DNA of 64,000 nucleotides from an uncultured Eubacteriales bacterium (GCA_934454405.1 CAKSFN010000004.1:91198-155197), one strand, 5' to 3'. Shown: positions 24,090 to 32,777, counted from the stretch's first letter. Notes: generated by a model from the letters alone, not told the origin. Program-made: numbers and translations.

Positions 24090-25599
24090 GCAGGAGGAAC
24101 AGCTCAATAGCTACGAAAATCAGGTGCAGCACTATACTGAACGCATCAATTCCGAAAACGGATGGACGCTTGAAGGTATCTACGCCGACAAGGGCATCTC
24201 CGGCACAAGCGTAAAGAACCGAGATGAATTCAACCGCATGATCCGCCGATGCAAGCAAGGGAAAATCGACATGATCATCACGAAATCCATCGCCCGGTTT
24301 GCGAGGAACACCGTCGACTGCTTGAAATATGTCCGACTGCTCAATGACCTCGGTGTCGATGTGTACTTCGAGGAGCAGGGCATCCACAGCAATCAGCCCG
24401 GCGCCGAGTTTTACATTACGATCTACGGCAGCATCGCGCAAAGCGAATCGGAAAATATCAGCGCCAACATTAAATGGGGCAAGGCGCAGGCCGCCCGTGA
24501 AGGCAAGGTGGTATTCAGATACAAGAACTTCCTCGGCTACCGCAAGGGCGAGGACGGACAACCCGAAATCGTCCCCGAAGAAGCCGAAACGATCCGCCTT
24601 ATATATGACCGCTTCCTCGCAGGCGACAGCTTAAAAGGAATTGCCAAACTACTTGAAGAAAAGGGCATCAAAAGCCCAACGGGAAAAGCAGAATGGCAGT
24701 TTTCCACGATACAGTCCATTCTCTCCAACGAGAGGTACAAAGGCGATGCCATCATCAATAAGACCTACATCACCGACTGCATCAGCAAAAAGGTCAGAGT
24801 CAACAACGGCGAACGCCCGAAATACTATGTAGAAAACAGCCACCCTGCCATTATCGACTCGGCTACCTTCGGCAGGGTTCAGGAGGAGCTCGCGCGGCGC
24901 TCCGGCAAACGCAAGATCAGCCGAAAAGCCAAGACCGAACAAGGCAAATACTCAAGCAAATACGCTCTGACAGAACTACTCGTCTGCGGTGAATGCAAGT
25001 CCGCCTACCGCCGATGCACATGGACGGCAAACGGTAAAAAGAAAATCGTGTGGCGATGCATCAACCGCATTGAATACGCCAAGAAATACTGTCATAACTC
25101 ACCCTCCGTAGAGGAAAGCATACTGCAACGGGCTGTGATGGCGGCGATCATGGAAACCGCCAACCAAAATGCCGAGGTATTGCGAACACTGAAGCTGCAC
25201 ATCGGCATGGGCTTGGCGGGAGAAAAGAGCGAGGATAAGAGCATCGACCTACAGATACGGATCGCCGAAATCGACGCAGAATTCAAAAAAATGCTCGACC
25301 GAGTGTCCACCGACACCATCGAAGCCTTTGACGAGGAAACTGCAACTCGGCTCATGAACGAAAAAAGCCGCCTGCAACAGCAGCTCGACAGCATAGCCGA
25401 CGCTGAGCAACGGCGTGAAAACGCAAAATCCCGACTCGATGACATCTACATGATACTCGACGGCATAAAGAACCATCCGATGGAATACGATGACCGAATC
25501 GTCCGCCAACTGCTCGAATGTGTAGTGGTGGACTCAAAAGAGCAGATTACCGTAATATTCAAAGGCGGACTTAAATCGGTGCAGCCGCTGACCGAATGA
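23962..25599 (+). CDS. Large serine recombinase 2
   Basis: A 545-residue large serine recombinase with an intact catalytic domain: RVAAYCRVSTKQEEQ (Ser41), GIYADKGISGTSVKNR, TKSIARFARNTVDCL and VYFEEQGIHS. These are followed by the recombinase domain, the zinc ribbon (CGECK... CINRIEYAKKYC) and a coiled coil. AAAGGAG precedes the ATG inside the previous gene. With recombinase 1 and the catalytic-domain-less protein it forms a three-gene integration module at the right end of the first conjugative element. Confidence 0.92.
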   Translation: MQQTTVAPQRVVRIIEPTISVRESVKSHYRVLRVAAYCRVSTKQEEQLNSYENQVQHYTERINSENGWTLEGIYADKGISGTSVKNRDEFNRMIRRCKQGKIDMIITKSIARFARNTVDCLKYVRLLNDLGVDVYFEEQGIHSNQPGAEFYITIYGSIAQSESENISANIKWGKAQAAREGKVVFRYKNFLGYRKGEDGQPEIVPEEAETIRLIYDRFLAGDSLKGIAKLLEEKGIKSPTGKAEWQFSTIQSILSNERYKGDAIINKTYITDCISKKVRVNNGERPKYYVENSHPAIIDSATFGRVQEELARRSGKRKISRKAKTEQGKYSSKYALTELLVCGECKSAYRRCTWTANGKKKIVWRCINRIEYAKKYCHNSPSVEESILQRAVMAAIMETANQNAEVLRTLKLHIGMGLAGEKSEDKSIDLQIRIAEIDAEFKKMLDRVSTDTIEAFDEETATRLMNEKSRLQQQLDSIADAEQRRENAKSRLDDIYMILDGIKNHPMEYDDRIVRQLLECVVVDSKEQITVIFKGGLKSVQPLTE

Positions 25600-25713
25600 C
25601 AGCGGCTCACTGCTGCCCCTAACCTTGAAAGTTCAAGATTTTTCGTAAGGGAACAAATACTAACCCCAAAAAGGCGAAAAAATCTATTTTATAGTCCTCC
25701 CACAAACAAGAAT

Positions 25714-25760
25714 AATCCGAACCTAATCCTGATGGATTTTGGGTTCGGATTTTCTTTTTA
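25714..25760 (+). terminator. Terminator after the recombinase module
   Basis: AATCCGAACC, 18-base loop, GGTTCGGATT followed by TTCTTTTTA. It lies 115 bases past the recombinase 2 stop. Confidence 0.8.
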
Positions 25761-25862
25761 CCTCGGTGACTTGTCATGAACGCGCCTATGGAACGCGCAC
25801 GGGCTCCGCCGGAAATCCTTTCGGTTGCAAATATAAGAAAACAGCTTGAAAGGATGATAAAT

Positions 25863-26219
25863 ATGAAATACGAAATTACCTACAAAGAGAAAAACGGTCT
25901 GCTCTACCCCGACTTCCTTCTGCCGGAGCAAGCACGCTACCCAATCGGCAAATACGGAAGTTTACGCCTTGCATTTATAAAGGAGCATCGGAAAGGTACT
26001 TACACCACAGTTTTGACGCAGTGTCGATTGAATGCGTATCTTCATGACATTGACATTGCGGCGAAAGAACAGGTGCGGTTGATCACCGCTCAGCTTGCCC
26101 AATCCCGTGGCATTGATGAAAAGCTGAAAGTTACCGACCCGCTCGAATGGGTGGTGCAGATGAATTCCTGCAAGACCACTGCTGAGGAAATCGTCATGAG
26201 TGAGATCATCTACCAATAA
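25863..26219 (+). CDS. TnpV-family transposon protein
   Basis: A 118-residue TnpV-like protein. The family pattern is visible in ITYKEKNGLLYPDFLLPE, IGKYGSLRLAFIKEHRKGTY, LNAYLHDIDIAAKEQVRLI and DPLEWVVQMNSCKTTAEEIV. TnpV is a small cytoplasmic protein of Tn4451-type and related elements with no proven function. The ATG at 25863 (MKYEITYK) matches the family N-terminus; in-frame starts further upstream lack support. It marks mobile-element DNA just beyond the first recombinase module. Confidence 0.82.
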   Translation: MKYEITYKEKNGLLYPDFLLPEQARYPIGKYGSLRLAFIKEHRKGTYTTVLTQCRLNAYLHDIDIAAKEQVRLITAQLAQSRGIDEKLKVTDPLEWVVQMNSCKTTAEEIVMSEIIYQ

Positions 26220-26238
26220 AATAATTGAAATCTGTCTG

Positions 26239-26289
26239 AACAAGGAGGAATAGTATTTACTCTCTTACTTGCTGGCAATCCTCCTTGTT
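26239..26289. repeat. 11-bp inverted repeat
   Basis: AACAAGGAGGA (26239-26249) and TCCTCCTTGTT (26279-26289) with a 29-base loop, starting 20 bases after the TnpV stop. Could be a weak hairpin or the remains of an insertion end. Confidence 0.5.
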
Positions 26290-26304
26290 GAGACGCAAAA
26301 TTTT

Positions 26305-26350
26305 GAGCCTGCAACGGTTTCGCCTTGAAATCGCTGCAGGCTCATTTTTA
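26305..26350 (+). terminator. Terminator-like hairpin
   Basis: GAGCCTGCA, 21-base loop, TGCAGGCTC, then ATTTTTA: a perfect 9-bp stem. It contains a CTGCAG site. Confidence 0.65.
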
Positions 26351-26379
26351 TGGCATTCAGAATGTCGATGCATACGCCC

Positions 26380-26460
26380 TCTACAATATTCTCTTTACAG
26401 CTTCACGATAAATTCAGAGAACTTCTCGATCATCAGTTCCTTATCAAAACGAATAACGGC
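26380..26460 (+). pseudogene. Fragment of a serine recombinase gene
   Basis: The frame LHDKFRELLDHQF matches the C-terminal region of the intact recombinase at 33722 (FLTKFRELNPKLLDH), with nine bases missing and stops soon after. Nucleotide identity is plain over TTCAGAGAACT and CTTCTCGATCATC. No start or catalytic part is present. It records an earlier recombinase-carrying insertion at the left side of the restriction-modification island. Confidence 0.6.
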
Positions 26461-26577
26461 TAAAGTAACATGAGTCAGACAGCCCTCATAGTTGTTCGAC
26501 TCGCTTTTTATCTGATTAAGATGCTACCGTGCAGTACTGTCTGTGTTCCCACTTGTATTTCTCATCCGCAAAAATAA

Positions 26578-26784
26578 TTTAAATTCGGCAAGTTCAACAA
26601 GAACCAACGGTGCTATGGGCTTGACAAAATTTCGCTATATAACAACGCCTGCGATTCCGGCGGCAGTTACGCCAGTAATTACGAAATCATCGACAAACTC
26701 AAGCAATTCGATGACAAACATTGCAGCTGTGCTCTGATTGCCTGCCGCACCTGCAAACAGCCGGCTGTGACACCTTTGGAATAA
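26578..26784 (+). pseudogene. Start-less open frame, probable gene relic
   Basis: A 68-codon open frame (CYGLDKISLYNNACDSGG, NYEIIDKLKQFDDKHCSCAL) has protein-like composition and codon use but no start codon and no ribosome site. It is cut off by a stop directly upstream. The product is not recognised; the Cys-rich end could be a metal site. The stretch 26461-26577 before it shows nothing identifiable. Confidence 0.4.
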
Positions 26785-26901
26785 TTTTCGGTAAATAGCT
26801 ACCACTGGGCATAAATCGATAGAAAGCTAAAACATTGCTTTTAATAGTAATAATACTTCTATTATCAGCCTGAGATTTTTCCATATTTTTGTGAGTATAT
26901 C

Positions 26902-26930
26902 TTGACAAATCGTGTGTGTTATGCTATAAT
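26902..26930 (+). promoter_or_regulatory. Promoter of the restriction-modification operon
   Basis: TTGACA (26902-26907), 17-base spacer, TATAAT (26925-26930): a consensus sigma-A promoter, 35 bases before the ATG of the HTH gene. Confidence 0.82.
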
Positions 26931-26964
26931 GATATTATAATCTTTCGTGATGGAGAAATTCACT

Positions 26965-27168
26965 ATGCCTGTGAGCTATAATAAGCTTTGGAAGTTGCTT
27001 ATTGATAAAAAAATGACTCGCACTGATTTGAAAGAAAGGTCTGGAGTCAGCTTCAATATTATTGCCAAGATGGGAAAAAACGAATTTGTCTCTATGGAAA
27101 GTCTGCATAAAATTTGCTTGACACTTAAATGTGGAATTGAAGAGATTATGGAGTTTACAGACTTATGA
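26965..27168 (+). CDS. XRE-family HTH regulator of the restriction-modification operon
   Basis: A 67-residue Cro/CI-type protein (VSYNKLWKLLIDKKM, TDLKERSGVSFNIIAKMG, ESLHKICLTLKCGIEEIMEF). The ATG at 26965 is chosen because GGAG lies 10 bases before it; a GTG at 26947 is in frame. Its stop overlaps the methyltransferase ATG (ATGA). The position in front of methyltransferase and endonuclease genes suggests the job of a controller protein that delays endonuclease expression after entry. It is closely related to the 77-residue HTH protein at 3151, so both may descend from one regulator family carried by these elements. Confidence 0.82.
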   Translation: MPVSYNKLWKLLIDKKMTRTDLKERSGVSFNIIAKMGKNEFVSMESLHKICLTLKCGIEEIMEFTDL

Positions 27169-28649
27169 GTATGATTGATTATGCATTTCAAACCACAGCA
27201 AAATACATCGATCGTATGCCAAAATCTTTGCGCAAAAAGTATGGTCAGTTTTTTACCAGTCCAGAAACAGCAGCGTTTATGGCAGGATTATTTACAATCC
27301 CTCATCAAAATGTCATATCTGTTCTTGATCCAGGTGCTGGGTCTGGTATTCTGTCGGTTGCTTTAATTGAAAGATTACAGAATGTGTCTGATGTTAGTAG
27401 AATAGAAGTGGTTTGTTATGAAAATGATCCCAATGTCTTGGAATTGCTGCAAGCAAACCTCGATTTGGCGTGTAAATATTCCAATAAGACAGTATCATAT
27501 CAAATTATTACAGATAATTATATTTTAAGCCAAATGTCTGATTATAATTATTTGCTTGATGCCAGTCCAAATCCGAAAAAATTTGATCTTGTAATTGCTA
27601 ATCCTCCATATATGAAGATTGCCAAAGATGCGCCGGAAGCCTTGGCGATGCCTGATGTATGCTATGGTGCACCAAATCTATATTTCTTGTTCGTATCTAT
27701 GAGTTTGTTTAATTTGAATGATTTGGGTGAAATGGTCTACATTATCCCTCGCTCATGGACATCAGGTGTTTACTTCAAGCAATTCCGCAAACATCTCTTT
27801 AAAGAGGGTGTATTGGAACATATCCATTTATTTGTTAGCCGAGATAAGGTGTTTGAGAAAGAAAGTGTCCTGCAAGAAACGATTATAATAAAAGTTAAAA
27901 AGACTGTTGCCAAGACAAACAGCATTACAATTTCTACCACTCAAAGTAACAGCGATTTTTCAAATAGAACAGTGTTTGAGGCTCCTTATGATACCGTTGT
28001 CAATGGTAAAGATTGTTACGTCTATCTGGTAACAAATAAGGATGAGGCTGACATACTAAATACTTTGAATCGCCTAAGCAATACACTTCCAAGTATTGGC
28101 TTACGGATGAAAACTGGATTAACTGTGGATTTTAGAAACCGTGAAGCGCTGCGAGATAATGCAGAAGAAGATGCAGTACCTCTTTTCTATTCTCAGCACA
28201 TTCAAAATGGAAAAGTCGTATTCCCTGTAGGGAAAGAACACGAGTACATTGTAACAGGGCAACGTGGACTATTACAAGACAACACCAATTATTTGTTTGT
28301 GAAGCGCTTTACAGCAAAAGAAGAACACCGCCGCCTTCAGTGTGGTGTGTACTTGGCCAGAAAGCATCCTGAATATGCGGAGATTAGCACACAGAATAAA
28401 ATCAATTTTATCAGCGGACTCCGTGAGTTATCAGAGTGTGTTGTTTATGGACTCTATGTGCTATTCAATTCTACACTGTATGACAGCTATTATCGCATCT
28501 TGAACGGATCTACACAGGTGAACTCCACTGAAATCAATTCCATGCCAGTTCCACCTATGAATACGATTGAAGCGATGGGGAAGGAATTGATTCGCGCCAG
28601 AGATATGTCGGAATCGACTTGTGACAATATTTTGAGGAGCTATATATGA
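27165..28649 (+). CDS. N6-adenine DNA methyltransferase (BsuBI/PstI-type M subunit)
   Basis: A 494-residue adenine methyltransferase. The SAM site is VLDPGAGSGILS (motif I), the catalytic motif is LVIANPPYMK (NPPY), and KKYGQFFTS opens the protein as in Eco57I/PstI-type enzymes. The C-terminal part should hold target recognition. It is translationally coupled to the HTH gene and overlaps the endonuclease gene by 4 bases. It protects host DNA; the paired endonuclease family suggests methylation within CTGCAG, which is inference. Base composition is visibly AT-richer than the flanking genes, consistent with recent transfer. Confidence 0.92.
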   Translation: MSMIDYAFQTTAKYIDRMPKSLRKKYGQFFTSPETAAFMAGLFTIPHQNVISVLDPGAGSGILSVALIERLQNVSDVSRIEVVCYENDPNVLELLQANLDLACKYSNKTVSYQIITDNYILSQMSDYNYLLDASPNPKKFDLVIANPPYMKIAKDAPEALAMPDVCYGAPNLYFLFVSMSLFNLNDLGEMVYIIPRSWTSGVYFKQFRKHLFKEGVLEHIHLFVSRDKVFEKESVLQETIIIKVKKTVAKTNSITISTTQSNSDFSNRTVFEAPYDTVVNGKDCYVYLVTNKDEADILNTLNRLSNTLPSIGLRMKTGLTVDFRNREALRDNAEEDAVPLFYSQHIQNGKVVFPVGKEHEYIVTGQRGLLQDNTNYLFVKRFTAKEEHRRLQCGVYLARKHPEYAEISTQNKINFISGLRELSECVVYGLYVLFNSTLYDSYYRILNGSTQVNSTEINSMPVPPMNTIEAMGKELIRARDMSESTCDNILRSYI

Positions 28650-29563
28650 GTAAATTAGAGGAAGCAAAAGAAATTCTAAGTTCGTTGAAAGTTCCATCAA
28701 AACAGCAAAACGGTATGTGCTGCTGTGTATTGCTGGCAATGGCTAATCTGACAGAAGAAGAGTCATGGGGCTCTGCCACTAATAATTGGATTCGAATTCA
28801 CGATGTCATTGCGTTCGCAAACGGCAATTACGGAATGACCTATGCAGAAAATAGCCGCGAAACCTTCCGCAAGCAAGCCATGCACCACTTTAGAAATGCA
28901 GCGTTCATTGAGGATAACGGAAAGGCAACCAACAGTCCAAACTATCAGTATCGCTTAACGGATGAGATGCTGCACTTGATTCAGAGCTTTGGCACAGCAG
29001 ACTGGGAGAAAAGTTTGGCGCGTTTTATGGAAAATCATGACTCACTTGTTGACCTCTATGCCTCTAAACGGACAATGAGAAAAATGCCTGTAAAAATCAA
29101 TGGCGAAGACTTCACATTCTCGCCGGGCAAGCACAACCAACTGCAAAAAGCAATTATCGAGGAATTTGCGTCCCGCTTCGCGCCTAACTCCGAGTGCCTG
29201 TATGTTGGGGATACCACAGAGAAAGACTTGGTTAAAAATGTGGACAAGCTCCGTGCTTTGGGCTTTGAAATAACGTTGCACGACAAGATGCCCGATGTTG
29301 TCCTCTACGCTGAAGACAAGGATTGGCTATACTTTATCGAATCGGTTACATCCGTTGGACCGATGGAGCCTAAGCGTATCAAAGAAATTGAGGAAATGAC
29401 GACTGGCGTTACAGCCGGGAAAATATATGTTACAGCATTTCTGGACTTCAAGACATTCAAGCAGTTTTCAGAATCTCTTGCGTGGGAAACAGAGGTTTGG
29501 ATTGCCGATATGCCAGATCACATGATCCATTTGAACGGAGATAAGTTTTTAGGGCCAAGATGA
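28646..29563 (+). CDS. BsuBI/PstI-family type II restriction endonuclease
   Basis: A 305-residue endonuclease. The family block is clear: PGKHNQLQKAIIEEFASRFA, ECLYVGDTTEKDLV, then MPDVVLYAEDKDWLYFIESV followed by TSVGPMEPKR, containing the PD...E-x-K-like catalytic acidic residues. The N-terminal 150 residues are a helical domain also found in this family. BsuBI and PstI both cut CTGCAG, so this enzyme may do the same. The ATG overlaps the methyltransferase stop, so the two are made from one transcript with the methylase first. Confidence 0.92.
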   Translation: MSKLEEAKEILSSLKVPSKQQNGMCCCVLLAMANLTEEESWGSATNNWIRIHDVIAFANGNYGMTYAENSRETFRKQAMHHFRNAAFIEDNGKATNSPNYQYRLTDEMLHLIQSFGTADWEKSLARFMENHDSLVDLYASKRTMRKMPVKINGEDFTFSPGKHNQLQKAIIEEFASRFAPNSECLYVGDTTEKDLVKNVDKLRALGFEITLHDKMPDVVLYAEDKDWLYFIESVTSVGPMEPKRIKEIEEMTTGVTAGKIYVTAFLDFKTFKQFSESLAWETEVWIADMPDHMIHLNGDKFLGPR

Positions 29564-29627
29564 ATAATATGACAGTTATTTATTGCAAAACGCCCACTAA
29601 GTTATCGATAAAAAGGAAGAGATTAAA

Positions 29628-30350
29628 ATGACAAATTACGAAATCCTACAGAAAATTTGTAAAAGAGCAAAAGAAAACATAGATTTGCTTAATAATTCAG
29701 GAAAACTTGATGCACTTAGTAAATGTATTGCTTTTGCTGATGATCTCCATAAGTGGGTATCTTATTGTGATAATCTGAAAGACTATATTTTAGTCAAAGA
29801 AGCCAAAACTGAATGTATAAACTCAATTTATATGTGTGCTCAAGGATTTTATAAGGAAGCAATAACAACTCTGCGCCAGTTTTTTGAACATATGTTGTTT
29901 GCCATATTGCTATCAACCAATGATTATAAGTATAGACTTTGGCAAACTGGACGGTATGATATGTCATGGTCGCAAATTGTAGATGATCAAAATGGTATAT
30001 TTGGGAAACAGTTTATTAGCGCGTATGCAGAGAACTTAGATGAGGTACGAAGTGTAGAATTTCTTACAATTGCAAAAAATGTGTACAGGGAATGCTCGGA
30101 GTATGTACATGGTAATTTTGAGAAGCTAAGTTTACTGCCTGATAATCTCCTATTCGACGGAAATGCCTTTGACCAGTATGTAGAATATTTTTCGAATATT
30201 CAATATCTGATTTGCGCGGCCTTGTTTATTAGATTTAGGCATATATTTAATAAGTGCGAAACAATTTCTGCACTTGAACCAATTATTTCAGATAACTTGG
30301 GAACATTATCAGAAATTCAACAATTGCTTTCGCCTGAAGGAGTGAACTAA
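29628..30350 (+). CDS. HEPN-like protein, candidate RNase effector
   Basis: A 240-residue helical protein of unknown family. Residues 60-95 (KEAITTLRQFFEHMLFAILL) form the long helix typical of HEPN domains, and residues 154-161 read RECSEYVH, an R-x6-H motif in the position and spacing of the HEPN RNase active site (R-x4-6-H). No other known domain is seen. The gene ends 1 base before the ATPase gene, whose ribosome site GAAGGAG lies in its last codons. HEPN plus ATPase pairs are common in toxin-antitoxin and phage-defence systems. The HEPN call rests on motif and helix pattern only. Confidence 0.6.
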   Translation: MTNYEILQKICKRAKENIDLLNNSGKLDALSKCIAFADDLHKWVSYCDNLKDYILVKEAKTECINSIYMCAQGFYKEAITTLRQFFEHMLFAILLSTNDYKYRLWQTGRYDMSWSQIVDDQNGIFGKQFISAYAENLDEVRSVEFLTIAKNVYRECSEYVHGNFEKLSLLPDNLLFDGNAFDQYVEYFSNIQYLICAALFIRFRHIFNKCETISALEPIISDNLGTLSEIQQLLSPEGVN

Positions 30351-30351
30351 C

Positions 30352-31950
30352 ATGAACGATTTGGTTTTTAGAACCGAAGAATTAACTAACCATCAAATAG
30401 CAGAATTGTATGTAGCATCCGATTATGAGCAAAGCATTATTGATAAACTTAAAGCCCCCTCCCCGGTTTTGTTAATTGGAAGTAGAGGTGTTGGAAAATC
30501 ATTTCTATTCAAAATGAGCGAAATTCAGATGCTTCAAGAATTCTCAGAGAAAAAAATTTTGCCGGTGTTTTTAACTTTCAGAAAAGCTTCGCTATTGAAA
30601 ACATCAAATCCTGAACAATTTCAGAGCTGGATGCTCAGTCGAATTTGTTCCGAAGTTCTTAGAGCGTTAAAAAAAATAGGAAAACTATCCCCTATATCTG
30701 GTGGATTATCATTATTGGCAGGTGAAGGTGAGACCGAATCGAACAAAATTGACGATATTGCAAAAGCCTTTGAAGAGTCTTGGAAAAAACCGGGAGAACT
30801 TATCGATGTTACCAAAATTCCGTCTTTAGATGTGTTCCTAAATACAGTAGAAGACTTATGTGATGAACTGGATATTTCTCGTATCGTTTTATTTATCGAT
30901 GAAGCCGCACATGTTTTCTTACCACAGCAGCAACGAGAGTTCTTTACATTATTTAGAGATTTGAGGTCGCCCTATATCAAATGTAATGCAGCAGTATATC
31001 CTGGTGTAACCGTTTATGGAGAAACATTTGAGCCAATACATGATGCTGTCAAAATATCCTTAGTTAGAAATGTGAATGATTCAGACTATGTGTCTATCAT
31101 GAAGCAGATGGTATTAAAGCAGATTCATGATAGCAGTTTAGCCACTAATCTTTCAAGACATGGAGAGAATTTCACTTTGCTTGCGTATGCGGCGTCAGGA
31201 AATCCCCGGTATCTTTTAACAAGCGTTTCTATGGCCGAGAAAATCGATGCAAAGTCTGTCAATCAAGTCTTTAGGGATTACTATCGAGAAAAACTTTGGG
31301 CAGAGCACACTAAATTGGCAGACAGATATCCCGGGTATAAGGATTTCATTTCATGGGGACGTGATTTTCTTGAAACTACTGTACTCCCAGAAATAAAGAG
31401 AAAAAACGATGATTTCCTTGAAAATAGTAATGGCAAAGGAACAACAGCATATTTCTGGATTCACAACAATGCTCCTCAAGAGGTTAAAGAGGCTCTGAGA
31501 ATACTTGAGTATTCTGGTCTGATTTATGAAGATGCTGCTGGAATACGTGCAACCCGCAGTGAGATTGGAACACGGTACATGGTAAATCTCGGGTGTTTAC
31601 TGGCATCTGAATCAACTCCGTCAGCAACAGGAATGAAAATAATCAAAGCATTAGATATTAGAAGAATGAGCGAATATGGTGCGAATTATCCTGTATATCA
31701 AGGGGTTCAGGGTAAGATCGTTGGAAGCGAAACAGATGCGCTTAAGGGACAGTTGGATAAATCAATAGATTTGCTTGAGCTAACAGATTGGCAAAAACAG
31801 AAGATGCATGAGATTTCGATTAATACCATTGGAGATTTAATTTCCGCACCAGAAGAAAAATTAAAACAAGCAAAATATATAGCAAATGTGCGAGCCAGAA
31901 CAATAAAAAATGCTGGAATTGCAGCTGTATGTGAGTATTTGCTGGGATAA
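30352..31950 (+). CDS. P-loop ATPase with C-terminal helix-hairpin-helix-like region
   Basis: A 532-residue AAA/ORC-like ATPase. Walker A is LIGSRGVGKSFLF (Gly43-Ser50), Walker B IVLFIDEAAH (Asp183, Glu184), and an arginine/sensor region occurs near GNPRYLLTSVSMAEK. A winged-helix-like segment (VKEALRILEYSGLIYED) is at about 375. Residues 480-530 (MHEISINTIGDLISAPEEKL, RARTIKNAG) look like helix-hairpin-helix DNA-binding repeats. GAAGGAG precedes the ATG. It is probably the sensor or DNA-binding partner of the HEPN-like protein. It may function with the adjacent restriction-modification cassette or independently. Low GC matches the rest of the island. Confidence 0.75.
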   Translation: MNDLVFRTEELTNHQIAELYVASDYEQSIIDKLKAPSPVLLIGSRGVGKSFLFKMSEIQMLQEFSEKKILPVFLTFRKASLLKTSNPEQFQSWMLSRICSEVLRALKKIGKLSPISGGLSLLAGEGETESNKIDDIAKAFEESWKKPGELIDVTKIPSLDVFLNTVEDLCDELDISRIVLFIDEAAHVFLPQQQREFFTLFRDLRSPYIKCNAAVYPGVTVYGETFEPIHDAVKISLVRNVNDSDYVSIMKQMVLKQIHDSSLATNLSRHGENFTLLAYAASGNPRYLLTSVSMAEKIDAKSVNQVFRDYYREKLWAEHTKLADRYPGYKDFISWGRDFLETTVLPEIKRKNDDFLENSNGKGTTAYFWIHNNAPQEVKEALRILEYSGLIYEDAAGIRATRSEIGTRYMVNLGCLLASESTPSATGMKIIKALDIRRMSEYGANYPVYQGVQGKIVGSETDALKGQLDKSIDLLELTDWQKQKMHEISINTIGDLISAPEEKLKQAKYIANVRARTIKNAGIAAVCEYLLG

Positions 31951-32302
31951 TTATGTCTCCCGATAGGCAAGCATATATATTGCTATAATTTATTACTAAA
32001 TCGCCTATAGAAATGTAGGAATCAATTATTGATAACATCCCCTGATAGCCTTTTGATAGCATAAAATCGATCCCCCATCGGATTGAAATAATTGGTATAT
32101 AATTAAGCCAAATGAAATCAAACGACCTATACAAAAAAGTGTAGATTGCGTTTCTCTCGGCGAATTATACTCGTTGCGCTTGGTATGCAGGATGCCCTCC
32201 GGGTAGTCGACGCACCAGTCCAAAACAAAGCGGGTCAGGTACTTTTGAATAATGCAAACTGCGCCGATTTGAGTTTCAAACCTGAAAGTGCCGACGGGGT
32301 AC

Positions 32303-32362
32303 AAGGGGTGTCCCCTTAAAGAGAATCCGGGTGTGAGCACCATGGAATGAGCACCCGGATTC
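32303..32362. repeat. Two adjacent hairpins
   Basis: AAGGGG-TGT-CCCCTT (32303-32317) and GAATCCGGGTG (32323-32333) with CACCCGGATTC (32352-32362, 18-base loop). The second is a perfect 11-bp stem without a U-run. Confidence 0.55.
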
Positions 32363-32552
32363 AGTGCTTGCTAAGAATTGCAGACAGACAAAGTCGTTCC
32401 GGAGACCGTACACATCGGAGCGGCTTTTCTTTTTTTCAAAGTTTCAATCGGTAATTACACCTTGCTCCTGTTTGTATTCGGTTTCTTGCGGATGCCCGTG
32501 CATGCATACGGACACTTTTTCTTCCGTCTTTCACTCTCAGCAAGCACTGAAT
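32359..32552. repeat. 14-bp inverted repeat with 166-bp spacing
   Basis: ATTCAGTGCTTGCT (32359-32372) is the exact reverse complement of AGCAAGCACTGAAT (32539-32552). The left arm overlaps the hairpin stem CACCCGGATTC, and CACCCGGAT recurs just after the right arm near 32562. Could be ends of a small non-coding insertion. Confidence 0.5.
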
Positions 32553-32706
32553 GATACCTCCCACCCGGATGCCTCCCACCGGGTTTTCGGTACATTCGCT
32601 TGTGAGGGGATACCTCCCCTAATACCCCTCGGACAAAGCAATGCCACTTGATTTTTTCTGCCTGCGTACCGACGACAAATAAGTTGAAAATCTTTCCTTC
32701 TTCCTC

Positions 32707-32758
32707 TTGACAAGTTATGCGAGTGATGCTATAATAATATGCGGTACTATTGTACCGC
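32707..32758 (+). promoter_or_regulatory. Promoter and operator of the LexA-like operon
   Basis: TTGACA (32707-32712), 17-base spacer, TATAAT (32730-32735), then the perfect inverted repeat GCGGTAC-TATT-GTACCGC (32741-32758) over the transcription start. GGTACC occurs again at 32771. The position fits autorepression by the LexA-like product. Confidence 0.78.
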
Positions 32759-32777
32759 TATATAGAAAGAGGTACCT

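Larger units (their letters stand above)
31951..32706. other. Gene-poor stretch with inverted repeats
   Basis: No convincing gene in about 750 bases. Weak frames on both strands (for example minus 32026-32343) lack ribosome sites and recognisable content. The stretch changes from AT-rich (before 32140) to GC-richer DNA, which suggests a junction near 32140. Several inverted repeats cluster at 32303-32552, listed separately. Confidence 0.6.

Noticed and set aside
32026..32343. 105-codon minus-strand frame in the gene-poor stretch
   Set aside because: No ribosome site, no recognisable domain, crosses a composition change and a hairpin.
32364..32651. 95-codon plus-strand frame after the hairpins
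   Set aside because: Composition is Ser/Phe/Cys-rich and random-looking, without a ribosome site, and it spans the right arm of the inverted repeat.
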